From NCBI RefSeq assembly GCF_000237925.1, contig NC_031495.1, positions 18,620,435 to 18,684,434 of the forward strand: 64,000 bases of DNA. Direction: 5' to 3'. The position numbers and the translations under genes are program-made. The stretch's first letter is position 1. Every line of letters begins with the position of its first letter. Positions 23,973 to 35,100 of this stretch are shown one piece after another. Under the pieces are notes generated by a model, which was not told the origin of the DNA, did no database searches, and worked only from the letters and a program-made list of their open reading frames with translations. This DNA is from Schistosoma mansoni (taxonomy: Eukaryota; Platyhelminthes; Trematoda; Strigeidida; Schistosomatidae).

Positions 23973-25250
23973 ATGCCTTTTCCATCTCTTTTGCCTTCGT
24001 TTCCCACCACTGCTCACGATCGTTCCCTAGACTTTTAGTCAACCTAGATCTAATTTGTTTACGCTCTTCGTCGTGTTCAGAACCTGATGGGATGAATTTA
24101 CGTGAATCCATCAGTGAAATAGATTTGGAAGAAATCCATTGGTTTTTTGGAACCCTATGGTTTAATATACTAATAGATGTGACTGCTGTTTCAATAGCTG
24201 TTCATAAGTTTTTCCAAGCAGCATCCGGGTCAGTCTTGTTTACAGAACTGCCTAGATGTGAACTCAGTTGTTCCTGGAATTTACATTTGGATTTCTCGTC
24301 CTCCAGTTCAATCCTAATGGGTCTTCTTAGTATAGTTTTCCTGCGTCCAGTGAGGCGCAGACAAATGCATGCTCGTATTAAAGCGTGATCAGAGTCTAAG
24401 CAAGTATTCCAATACGAGCGACAATCTTCTATCGAGCCTCTCTAACGATGACTGAGGGCAATACGGTCTATTTGAGTCCATCGTTGGTTTGGTGCAGGTG
24501 GTCGCCATGTTAGGCGATGTCTCTCCTTATGTTTAAAATTAGTGTTTGCTAAAAATAAACGATTGTCTGAGCATAGTTGCAACAGACGATCACCATTATC
24601 GGTTCGTTGAGCCGGAATACTAAAATACCCACCTAAATGTCTCTCTGTTTGATTTAAGCTGCCTACTTGGGCATTAAAGTCATCCGCTACGAGTACTATG
24701 TCTGGGTGCTTAGCTTTCTGAAGAAGCTCAGAGAGCTTTCTGTAAAAGTCATCTTTCACTTCATCATGGCTGCAGTCAGTGGGAGCGTAGGCATAAGCGA
24801 CGAAAAAGCAACGACGTGTGTCCCTATCCTTCCGAGTTCTTACGGAGCCATTTAGCCGGATACCACACAGGCGACTGTCAACGGGGATCCATCCTAGTAG
24901 TGCTTGTTCTGCCCTCGTACTGAGTGCTATGCCTACTCCCGCAAGTCCACGAGAACTAATCATGGGGTCGCCAGATACACGGAGGGTGTGTTTCGTTGGC
25001 TGTCCATTTTGGCGAGGTGAGGTCAAGTAAATGACCACACTGGAATCCTGTATGCATGTTTCGGAGACAGCATACATCGATGGTGCGAGATTCTAGGGTC
25101 TTAACCAAGGAGGCCTGTTGACCGATTTGACTTAGAGTACGTACGTTGAAGGCTCCAATGTGTAGTTTGGAGCGAGGTTTCCGGATTTCTTAAGATGATG
25201 TGTTCTTCCAGTTTCAGACTGCTAACCGTCCTCATGCCTTTAATATCATC
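23973..25250 (-). mobile_element. RTE-like LINE (CAGT-tailed family), 5' portion with endonuclease
   Basis: On the minus strand the endonuclease domain occupies about 25190-24440. It shows 'YAVSETCIQDSS', 'VAYAYAPTDCSHDE', 'VLVADDFNAQVGS' (the GDFNA motif, here DDFNA) and 'LTWRPPAPNQRWTQIDR'. A linker resembling the one at 35400-35600 and 47940-48100 continues to about 23973 ('NDREQWWETKAKEMEKA'). The reverse transcriptase half is absent, so the element is cut on its 3' side. Its 5' end abuts an opposite-strand retroposon unit. Confidence 0.8.
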
Positions 25251-25254
25251 GGAT

Positions 25255-25790
25255 TTCACCCTTGGCCCCAAAATGCTGTAGTACGGCCGAGAGTGGGGAG
25301 AGTCCGCTTTCTCTCTCGAAATGCTCTCACATGGCCACGCGCATATAGCCTCTGCCATTGAAGTCCTGCTCACTGCCTTCTCGTGGCAGGGTTGTTGTTT
25401 ACGAAATTGAGAGAACGAAAAGCGAATGTCCGGTGCTTCAAGTGGGATGGTGGATACAGAGGATCTACGTAGGGGAGTTGGAAAACCCTGATTCCAAACC
25501 AATGGTGCACATGGGCTCCAGTATCAAGAGGGGACGAGTGGCATATGAACCTATTGTTTTTCTCTGGCTACCATGGGACTGCATCTCCTCACGATGCTCC
25601 ACTGCCTCGTGGATCAGACCTTTAGATCAACGGCTCCAGGTGTGCTCCCCTAAGAAAACTACCTGCTTCTGTTTGGGCACCTGAGCAGTATCACAGCCCT
25701 CACACAAATCAAATGAGATTTGTACGGCGCATATATATATATATCTGGTGCCCCCTTGTACCAATATTTGTGTTTAAATAAATAAAAAGG
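25255..25790 (+). repeat. Retroposon 3'-end unit (TAAATAAA-tailed family), copy 2
   Basis: Matches 5950-6400 through 'ctcactgccttctcg', 'acgaaattgagag', 'ctgattccaaaccaatgg' and the terminal 'ccccttgtaccaatatttg' plus 'taaataaataaa' end. It contains a (TA)n run at about 25728-25742. It lies head to head with the minus-strand LINE and may be an independent insertion. The left edge is approximate. Confidence 0.65.
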
Positions 25791-26034
25791 ATCACCCTTA
25801 AAATCAAATCGACTTTCTGATGGGAACTGATGCGTTATTGTTTAGTGTTGCGTAGTTGTCTATCAATCTTGCAACGAAACTAGTATGTAAGGAGTTTCAA
25901 AAAGCTAATGTTTTCCATAGGGATCTATTTAGAACGTATAAGCTAGATACTTACGTTGACTACTCATGTTCCTTTTGTTAGTCTGCAAATAATCAGGTGT
26001 ACATCTTTTTATTGCGGATTGTCTCCATTGTGAA

Positions 26035-26570
26035 ATTAGTATGATCAGCTATAGCATGATTCGACCAAAGTTCGCTTATTGCGGTTATCTTTATTTGGTC
26101 GACCAGGACTTACTAGTCTCATCTATCAAAAGACATAGAGAAGTTTATCAGACGTTGGTACCGAATATGATTAGATTAAAAAGTCGGCTTATTACTTACG
26201 GTATCACTTGGTATAGTTGTGAAGGTCATCTGACTGGATGTTGTTTCTATTTGTCCAAATTTTCCACCCATTTAGTCTTTTTAGGAAGAAACTTTCAAAA
26301 GTCCATTCTTCGACAAGCTTTAGTTGAATTTATAAGGAATAAAAAGTTTCGAAGTTCATTTTCCCGTAATATTATTCGAACACCAATATTTTGTTTTAGC
26401 AGTCTTAATGGTCGATTCGTTCTTCAAGACAGCCCTTAAGGTTGGTTGCACTCTCACTACCTCTACATCAGCACACTTTGGACAACTTTGTGTGCTTGAT
26501 CGTATATGTCGATTATTTTTTTGTCTATCATACTCCAGAATCGGCTGATTTCATCTAATCACAGTCACTA
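26035..26570 (+). mobile_element. Worn CR1-like LINE reverse-transcriptase C-terminus
   Basis: The frame from 26041 to 26439 resembles the end of CR1-type reverse transcriptases: 'MIRPKFAYCGYLYLVDQDLL' stands where the family has a VRPxLEYC...KKD..LLEKVQR pattern, and later residues fit the asparagine- and arginine-rich 'RKNFFSxRV' region. There are no catalytic motifs left. It is a short, old fragment. Confidence 0.45.
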
Positions 26571-27302
26571 TTCAGGGTATTTTTAGTCCTCAAGTGTGGC
26601 TCCTTTGAATGTGAAACCCTTCAGAAGTGAGGATTATAACGACCTTCTGGTCCTAACAATTTTCATCCAAAACTGCAAATTCTGAATAGAATTTTTTGTA
26701 GTAGGATTAATATTAGGTAACTATTTATGTAAACATTGGTCACGTCTATGTATTTTGTCGCTAAATGCGAAAGGTATATGTGAGACAAACGGGGACATAA
26801 CGCCCAGATAATTTAATCTTTGCATTTGGACTGAGGAGTATCGGAATGTAGGAATTCTTTTTACTGACTGTAAGTCTTCGTGGTTATAGTATTAAATAGT
26901 TGGAGACCCTCATTGTCATGCCTCGAAGCTAGTCGTAACTGTGGTACGCTTTTTCTGTTTTGCTGAATTCAGGGCTCATATTTTGTAGTTTTTTTTAACA
27001 AGGTTCGTTGTGCAGTTTTTTAATCTGATTATCACTTTGTTAACTTTCACTACTCTGATCTGAAGTGTCACAATTCGTGTCGATGCACACTTTTATCAGG
27101 TCGCACGGAATTTATCACTAATCTCCATACTTTACAGAAAAGACAATAAATGTTACCTAGAACACTTCTGTTCCATATTGCTGTATTTCCGTTATTTAAA
27201 ATTATCTGGGTCTGAGTAAAAATGATTGCCGTATAAACATTTAGTTATTTGTAACAGGAAATATATTTAAAAACAAAACTTCATTAAGTGCATTCTTTTT
27301 AG
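26571..27302. other. Upstream region of the La-related protein gene
   Basis: AT-rich DNA with no coding signal. It probably contains the intron or promoter before the first coding exon, because a pyrimidine-rich 'cattctttttag' lies just before 27303. Confidence 0.4.
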
Positions 27303-30300
27303 ATTTATGGATCCAAATCGCATTCAACCCATAATGCTAACTCAAGCTGGGTACATACTACCTCAACCAGGACTCAGTCTTGTCTCTCCTTTATCTAGCG
27401 GTGCTGTTGCGTATGCCCACCAACCATCATACCAAAAGTCATTATACTTTCCGTTGTCATTTACTGGTTATAATGACCCTCAAGTTAATGAAATGGACTT
27501 TTCCAGCTCCCAGATCCAGAGTACTTACACTTCACCTGCCGATGTGCTGGAAAAAGACTACCAAATTGTTACTTATGAAGAACTTGAGAAATTACTCCCA
27601 GAACCCAAACCATCTGGCCGTGTCGAGTTGGGTTTGCTTCCGAATGGGTGTGCTTATGCCCCTAAAACAGCAAGTCGAGAAAATTACTTGTTATTTGCAT
27701 CAAAATATAGCTATATATTGTATTTCACGTAAGTTTCTAACTGTCAGTTCGCCTTTCTTAAAGACATGAATACCGCAACATACGTTGTACGGTTAACAGA
27801 CATATCTGTCTTCACTTTAAAGCGCCCTAAAATTAATATGGTAATCATTAGAAACATATGTAAGTTCTCCAAAAAAAGTGTTCTGGTGATGACTACGAAT
27901 TAAGAACGCCGTAAAACGGAAACATCGTCAGCTCAACAACTTATTTCAGATATGTTGTCATACGTCAAACTCTCAACAAAATCCCTTGACATAGTCGGTT
28001 TTATTCTTCTACTTCCAAGCTAAACTGGTTCATATTTAATTGTCGATACGACGGTCATAGCGAATCTGGACTGCCATTGTGAATCATTCTGTTCTCGAAA
28101 GAGACCATAAATAAAGTAGTGGATGCATAAAAACCGCACTGAGCACGTATAAATTAAAGTATGGGATATGCGCACATTTCCGCACGCTTATTTCTCGCTA
28201 GTCTACACAAGGAAAATTAATTACAATGCTACAAAAAGTCTGGAATCTGACGACTGTAACCGTCAAATACAATTCAACAGCAGCCACACACAATTCGTTT
28301 GTTTTAGTAATTAATAATAAACAACCTTTCTAGAGGTAAAATCTCACAGTAAGCATCGACGTGGTAACCATGGATGAAGTTTTTTACACACTTAAAGGTT
28401 ATCACCGTGTGTTATCTTATCCTGTTAATTCGAGTAAGTCAGATTTAACTGCTCATCACGATAATCCAGTCATGTTGAGAGCTTCTATACTTATGCATTT
28501 TAGTGATATTATTCCAATTTCGTAAATAGTGTTTTAATTGCATTATTATCTTGCTGTTTTCTTCAAGTCATCACTATTTTTCTCGAGAAAACTTGTGCCG
28601 GGATCAGACGTTCCTGAATATGCTTGTTGATCGACTGATTTTGCCAATCGAAAAGCTTGTCAAAGCTCCTCGTTTAGCAGCTCTAAATACTACTCATGAA
28701 GAAGTGGAAAAAGCTTTACTTGGCAGTAAGATTGTTTGTGTTGAAGATATGAATGCGGGAATGCGTGGTGTTCGCCGCATTGATGGTTGTAAGTTTTTTT
28801 TAAATTTACGTTAGATTCAGAATTATTTGATTTCGCTTGCCTTTGACATTTCAGTAGTTCAAATGTGGATTTGTGGTTCTGCATACTTCACATTTCATCA
28901 CTTGGTCACGGTTTCATTTATTTACGTTTTGACAGGTAGTGTAATATACAGCAGGATTAATTTAGCTTGAGCATATAACTTTTTCATGTTAGACAGTGCG
29001 CACTAAGCAGTTTTTCGTTTTATGATTATGAACTACTAAACACCCTATTTCTCTTGTTAGAAAACCTAAAAGGTTCTTTGGTTACCGAAATCAAATTGTG
29101 TTTTTATTTAAGGGTTGATTTAAGAACTTGTTTATCAGGGAACTTATTTCACCCTCTTTGTCTGCTGGTTTCTATTTTCTGACTTAAAAATAAGTATACC
29201 TTGTTCATCGCTTGTGTTAAATTCTTATTTCAGATCCTGGTCTGTCCACGAATCCAGATATTTCAATAAATATGCAACCTGATAATGGATTATCGACTTT
29301 TGCATCGTCCCAGAATTTAACCTCATTGATTGGGTCTTTCTCTCTCCAACCACCACATTTGCCTGATCAGCCAATTACTATCAGTCCTCAATCCGTAGCT
29401 GTGTTGAGAACTGCTGGTTCAGACAAATTCCGATCTGATGGCGTTATAAGATCTGGACACATGAATCCTGAAACAAGTAAAGAGCTTCTACAAACAAGTA
29501 CTTTAATTCAAACCCCGGTGACAACAAATGTTTGCATAGCACCTGCGTCTCATCAAATGTCCATTCCATTATTGTTACCTCTATGCGGTATGGAGAACTG
29601 CAGCAATATTCATATAGAATGTACCGGCACGGGGGGTCCTTCAGTAGTACCCTGTCGTAATACTGCTCCTTGGATATTTGAACGGCCTACGAAACAGTAT
29701 AATCCATATTCTCGTGTTGCACATGTGATAGTTCCTCAGTCTATAAATCAACCAAATTCAACAAATTACAATAAAAATCAACCGTTCGGGTGGGACTGTC
29801 ATCAGCGCCCGCATCTCCCAGCTGCGAACAGTACACATTCAAGTGTAGTACCAATACGGCGTCAAACGCACTTGCCAAATTATTACATTCGCCAGACAGG
29901 GAATGTTATAGAGTCATATTCTGTCCCATTTCCAATACCACAAACAAGTAACACTCATCAACCTTTCAATCTAGCTGTAGCAGCTGCTTTAGCATCAATG
30001 AGTACAAACACCAGTAATAATATTCATTCAAACCACTATGGAAATCAACCGCAGTATTTCCCCAACCAGTTGTTAACCAATTCTTCAAACATTAGTCCCA
30101 TTGGAGCCAACCAACAACGACCGTCGAATGCACTTTTGAATCACCTCCAAGCAGTAGCTGCCATGTCAGCTGTTGCACAACAGTCGAATGCTACACCTTA
30201 TTTTCAGAATCCTGTATCTCAAACTAATCCTTTTCATATCCCCACCCCTGTACCATTGCCAGTGTACTACACCGCTTCACAGTTATCGTTACAATCTTCT

Positions 30301-31095
30301 GGCGCGCAGAACCCTTTACAACGTCTACAACAGAATGTGTATCCGATGCAAAGCTATGGATATCAAACAGTCCAAAATGCCCCAGTCTCTGAGTCATCGG
30401 ACAATCTAAGCTCAGATAGTAGATGTGGCTTAATGGTGCCGAACCCTCCACAACATACAAACAACTTGATCTATCCTATACTGTTGCAACCACCCGTGCA
30501 TATACAACATAAGTTACCCACACATATGAATGGTACAGGGTGGCAGGGTCACAACCCTGGTCAGTCAATACGTGGAACACTCAATTCATTAAGTTTGACG
30601 CCTATACCCATTAACCTCACAGTCATTAACACAAATGGCTCTACTTCGGTAGCCAATAATACGATGCTCAAAGAGTTACCAACGTTTCCAGACATAAGAG
30701 GAAATCTTGATAACAACACAACAGCAGATAATATGGTAACTGATGCTACAATAAATGTATCTCTTGCATCTGAAAATCAATCGGATAGTGGATCGTCTTT
30801 GTTACCGGGGCTAATTTCATCAACTGGAAATTCTACATGCGCAGCTATTGACGACAATCAGTCTCATAAGCTTTCCAAACAAGTTGAAAAAATTACCTCT
30901 CCTGGTTCAGTTCATGATTCTGAGGATTCAGTTAGTTCTGGGATAGGAGACATGACTACCACTAGCGCCGGTGATAATGACAGTCGTAATAATTCGTCAT
31001 GCACACCAACCGAACCAACTCGTATTATTCCGAAATCTGACTACGTACGAAACAAGTCTTCAACGCGAATTAAAGAAAAACTTACTGGTACATGA
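27303..31095 (+). CDS. La-related protein (La-motif RNA-binding protein), three coding exons
   Basis: Exons: 27303-27728 (start codon at 27307; a preceding acceptor implies a 5' UTR exon upstream), 28568-28788 and 29234-31095. Phases agree (2, then 1), giving 834 residues. A La motif spans the exon 1/2 junction, about residues 136-213: 'HHYFSRENLCRDQTFLNML', then 'LPIEKLVKAPRLAALNTT', then 'KIVCVEDM' and 'VRRIDG', as in LARP proteins (YFSxENLxxDxxLxxxM...PI). I see no RRM directly after it, unlike LARP4 or genuine La. The remaining 600 residues are rich in N, S, Q, P and T and look disordered, with a serine/aspartate-rich stretch 'DSEDSVSSGIGDM' near the end. The likely role is mRNA binding in the cytoplasm. 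Subfamily not resolved. Confidence 0.75.
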
Positions 31096-32060
31096 GTCTC
31101 CGAAATAATGAAATTCATAATTTTGTATTATCATTTACTGAAACTACAAGTGATCACCCAGTATCGTGCAGTCATTTGTTCCAAGTAATTTCACACTGCT
31201 CATTGGATAGACAAGTGAATGAAACTGTGCTTACCAGTTATCTTTTTCACCGTTATAATTAAAGCGACGGAAATAGAAAAAAGAACTATAACTACTGGCC
31301 GTTTCATCCTGAATATCTACGAACCACCGTTCCGGTCACAATTATGCTGTTCCTCTTCATTACAAATGCTTTATTTTAAGTCGGGAAGTACTGTGATTAG
31401 AATCCGCGTTACGGCCACTGATATATGGTGTCTAAACTGCCTTTTATTTTATTTTGAAGATTTCTTAGTTACTGTTTTTATTCCACCCTGTTTGTATAAA
31501 TGATTTATTGTCAGTACATACGTATCTATATACTACTGCTTTACTTCAAGCTTCCTTAAGTGTAATCATTTCGCGAAGTATATTGCACAACTTACATTTC
31601 ACCATGCAAAAGAGAAACTAATTATCCTACCTCACCATAGATGTATATCCCAGAAAATCTCCAGATAAGCGCCTTAGGTCTAGATTTTCGTAGTTATATG
31701 CAAATAGGAGTTTAAAGAATTAGAACTATATCAAAATCAAATTATTTGTTTTTCATTTACTTTCTAATTACAAACAAACAAGCCAAGATTTCCCCTTATC
31801 CGTGCTCTCCCTGGGAGTTATTGATTTAAGCTAATTAAGCACCCTAATTTTTCATTAAACTGTTTATTTTGAGATATTTTCTTCCCTATAGTGTTACCTT
31901 GGAGATTTCAAAAATAACTTCTTGGTTTTAAAGTTAATGAATTATGCAACATATTTCATGAGTGAATAGATGTGCATTTTCTTATTGTGAAGTAAGGCAA
32001 ATCATTTGGACGCATTTTGTGAAGTACAAATAAATGGAATTTCGGTGGAAATCTAAACAT
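31096..32060 (+). other. 3' UTR of the La-related gene
   Basis: AT-rich non-coding DNA after the stop codon at 31093-31095. An AATAAA hexamer at about 32028 could be the polyadenylation signal. The converging POLDIP2 gene has its own AATAAA on the minus strand near 32062, so the two 3' ends may touch or overlap. Confidence 0.5.
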
Positions 32061-32165
32061 TTTATTTATTATGGTTACAATTTTTTGGTGTGTGTTGTAA
32101 TCGTTTATGGTCTTGGGAGTGTCAACATCAGGTAGCCATGCTCGTAAGAAGACGATTGTTGATAA

Positions 32166-35100
32166 TTAACCAAGGTTTTCGTTACTCGAGTTTGAAGAAC
32201 ACGTGGGATCATACAGCGGGAAAGATGGTATTTTAACATCTAAACTAGTACCATTGTGTCTTTCAAACCGAAACGTTCCCCACATGTGTGCCCATTCCAT
32301 AGGGAAGTGGATATGACTGTGATACTGAAAAACAGGACATTCTGGGGAAAGGACAGGTTGCTGAAATTAACAGGGAAAAGTAAATCAGAATATGCGTGAA
32401 GTGCACCGTACTTACCATCCCTACAACTCCTTTTCCGCCGATTGATTCAAGGTTTCCGGACACTGAGAAAATTTTCAAAAAGCGTTCACGTAGTTGAACG
32501 CGGTCCATCGTGAGGTTTTCTAACCGGATTAAATAGCGCCACTATTTCAAATATGGAAGAAATTAGGGAACATGTCATTTCGTTTGATGTTAGTGTGATG
32601 TGGTTTTCGAGATTATTAGATGCAAATTGTATATGAATAGTATTTCAGTCAGATCGCGGCTTGATTATTTCAACACTGATTATCTTCACGAATGTAAAAC
32701 ATACCAGCTAGTTAAGCTTACTCGGTTACTAATCCTTCTGTTCAGCACAAAATATGAGGATTTTACGCAACCTCTGTGACCATATAAAACGTAATTCAAG
32801 GAGACCATACCTGACAACACGCTGAATAGTTTTCGGGATATGATCAACATTAGTTCTGTGTAAGCATGTTTCAAGAAAAACCGTTACGACGATTGTTGTC
32901 GGCCCACAAACTTTCTCTGCGTAATCCACGTAATTATCCTAACCTTATAAGGTATCCTGACTGACCAAAAAGACATATCTTTCATTTAACTACCAACAAA
33001 ACTTCAACAATAATGTTACAAGATAACGTCAGTATGCATGTTGACTACAAGTCCAGTCAGCAAATTAAAAACCGTACTGTCTTCAGCTCTGCATAGGTCG
33101 AAGGTCCTCGTGTCTTAAATTACGCTCCTAGGTATCAGGGTCTGTCTCGCTGAACACAGTCATCATGGAATAATTACCTTTTTAGGCCGTGTTGTATTTA
33201 GTGAGGAACATTTATTACTTACAGGCAAATGCCATTTTTATTTTGAAGAACTCGATAGAAGTGCAATAACAATCAGTGTCAATAGAATACTGAAATACAT
33301 CGTAATTAGTCCTTTACATGGTTTTTAATACTGGTTTGATTTTTCGAATCACTAAGTGTATTTTTCTACTCTATTATTTCTGTAATTCGACGTCTGCGAA
33401 GGGATTTGATCCGATTTTTTGTAGTTCAGTCAGTCAGCTACAACGTAGGACCAGGCACACATATGCATCGGTCCAAGTCGCCATACCTCGTTAGCACAAC
33501 AAGATGAACACCGGATTCATAGAAGTAATTAATTTAGTGGTGGTAGTATATAAAGAAAGGTTGTATATAAGGATATAGTATAGGAAGGAAAAAGTTATGA
33601 AGCAATTTTAATCTCAAGGTTTAAGGGAAGACAAAGAGTGTATACACCTACGCCATTGTGATCGATTCTGAGCCATGTCACACAGAGTCTCCAACCATTG
33701 GTTACGATAGTCACGCGGACCCCAACCAGGTAGTCTGCATCTGCCAACATGGCTCAGACTAGAAGTTAGTGACTTCAAGCACTGATGCCATGTTTTGGTT
33801 TGGCCGCCCCTAACTCTCTTCCAACCGTCCCCAATACTAGTCATCATAGCGCGTCGTGGTAATTGATGTTCAGGCATACGTAACACGTGGCCCAACCATC
33901 TCAGTCGATGAAGATTCATGACCTCATCAACTGATTTACCATCATTCCCTAATACCCTGCGTCTAACTTCACTATTACTCACCCGGTTATCCCAGCAGAT
34001 GCGAGCAATATTTCTAAGGCATTTGTGGTCAAATACTAGTAACCTACGAGTATCTTCTACTCTTAATGGCCATGTTTCGCAGCCGTAAAGTAGAACAGAA
34101 CGAACTGCTGCGCAGTATACTCGTCCCTTAATTGATAGACGGATATCTCGTCTTCGCCATAGGTGACGTAAGTTGGCAAAAGCCAAACGAGCTTTCTGAA
34201 TCCGTGCTGAGATTTCGTCAGACACCAACCCATTAGGGCTGATCAGACTTCCAAGATAAGTGAAGTTGTCGACGCGTTCGACTACTTCACTCCCTATCCT
34301 TAGTTCAGGTGTTGACGCAGGCCAGTCCTGGAGTAACAATTTACATTTGGATGGGGAGAAACGCATCCCAAACATCCTGGCATTATTACTGAGTTCCAAC
34401 AGAAGACTCTGCATTTTGTCAGTGTCTTCACCAAACAGGACTACGTCATCTGCGTATTCTAAGTCATAAGTGAACCTCATGGTAGAAGATCAACTCCTGA
34501 AAATTCAGTCGACGAGAGTGTTATTTCCAGCAACAGGTCTATAATGAAGTTAAACAAAAATGGGGATAGTGGACAGCCTTGACGGACACCACTTGAGGTT
34601 GTAAAATCATATGACAGTTCGCCATAAGCTCTCACTCGACTGATAGTGTTCGAGTAAAGAGCCTCCACAAGGTTTATGTACTTCTGAGGTACACCTTTCA
34701 ATGACAGACACTGCCACAGAACCTCTCGGTCTACAGAGTCAAATGCTGCTTTTAAGTCAAGAAAAACTATCATTGTCGGACGCCGATAAGCATGTTTGTG
34801 CTCTAAAACTTGACGAATAGTGAATATGTGGTCGATGCAGCCACGACCAGGTCTGAAGTCAGCCTGATTTTCTCGTGTTTGCAGTTCACGAGTCTTAGTT
34901 AGGTGCCCGATAATTATTGAGGCTAATATTTTAGATGCTGTGTTAGTTAGACTTATCCCTCTATGGTTATCGCAGGATGATTTGGACCCCTTCTTATATA
35001 TTAGGACAATCAGTGATTGTGACCAGTCGGATGGGATTACGTCCAACTCCCAGATTTTAGCCAGAATATTAGTCAACCTAGTCGCTAAAATTGGACCACC

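Noticed and set aside
31219-31503. Plus-strand frame 'MKLCLPVIFFTVIIKATEIE' as a small secreted protein
   Set aside because: It looks like a signal peptide, but lies directly in the AT-rich 3' UTR of the La-related gene with no Kozak-like context, splice site or composition shift.
32686-32874. Open frame with 'SSYFVLNRRIS' as the missing POLDIP2 exon
   Set aside because: It sits close to the next exon and has a GTAAGC donor nearby, but no acceptor gives the needed phase and the expected tryptophans are absent.
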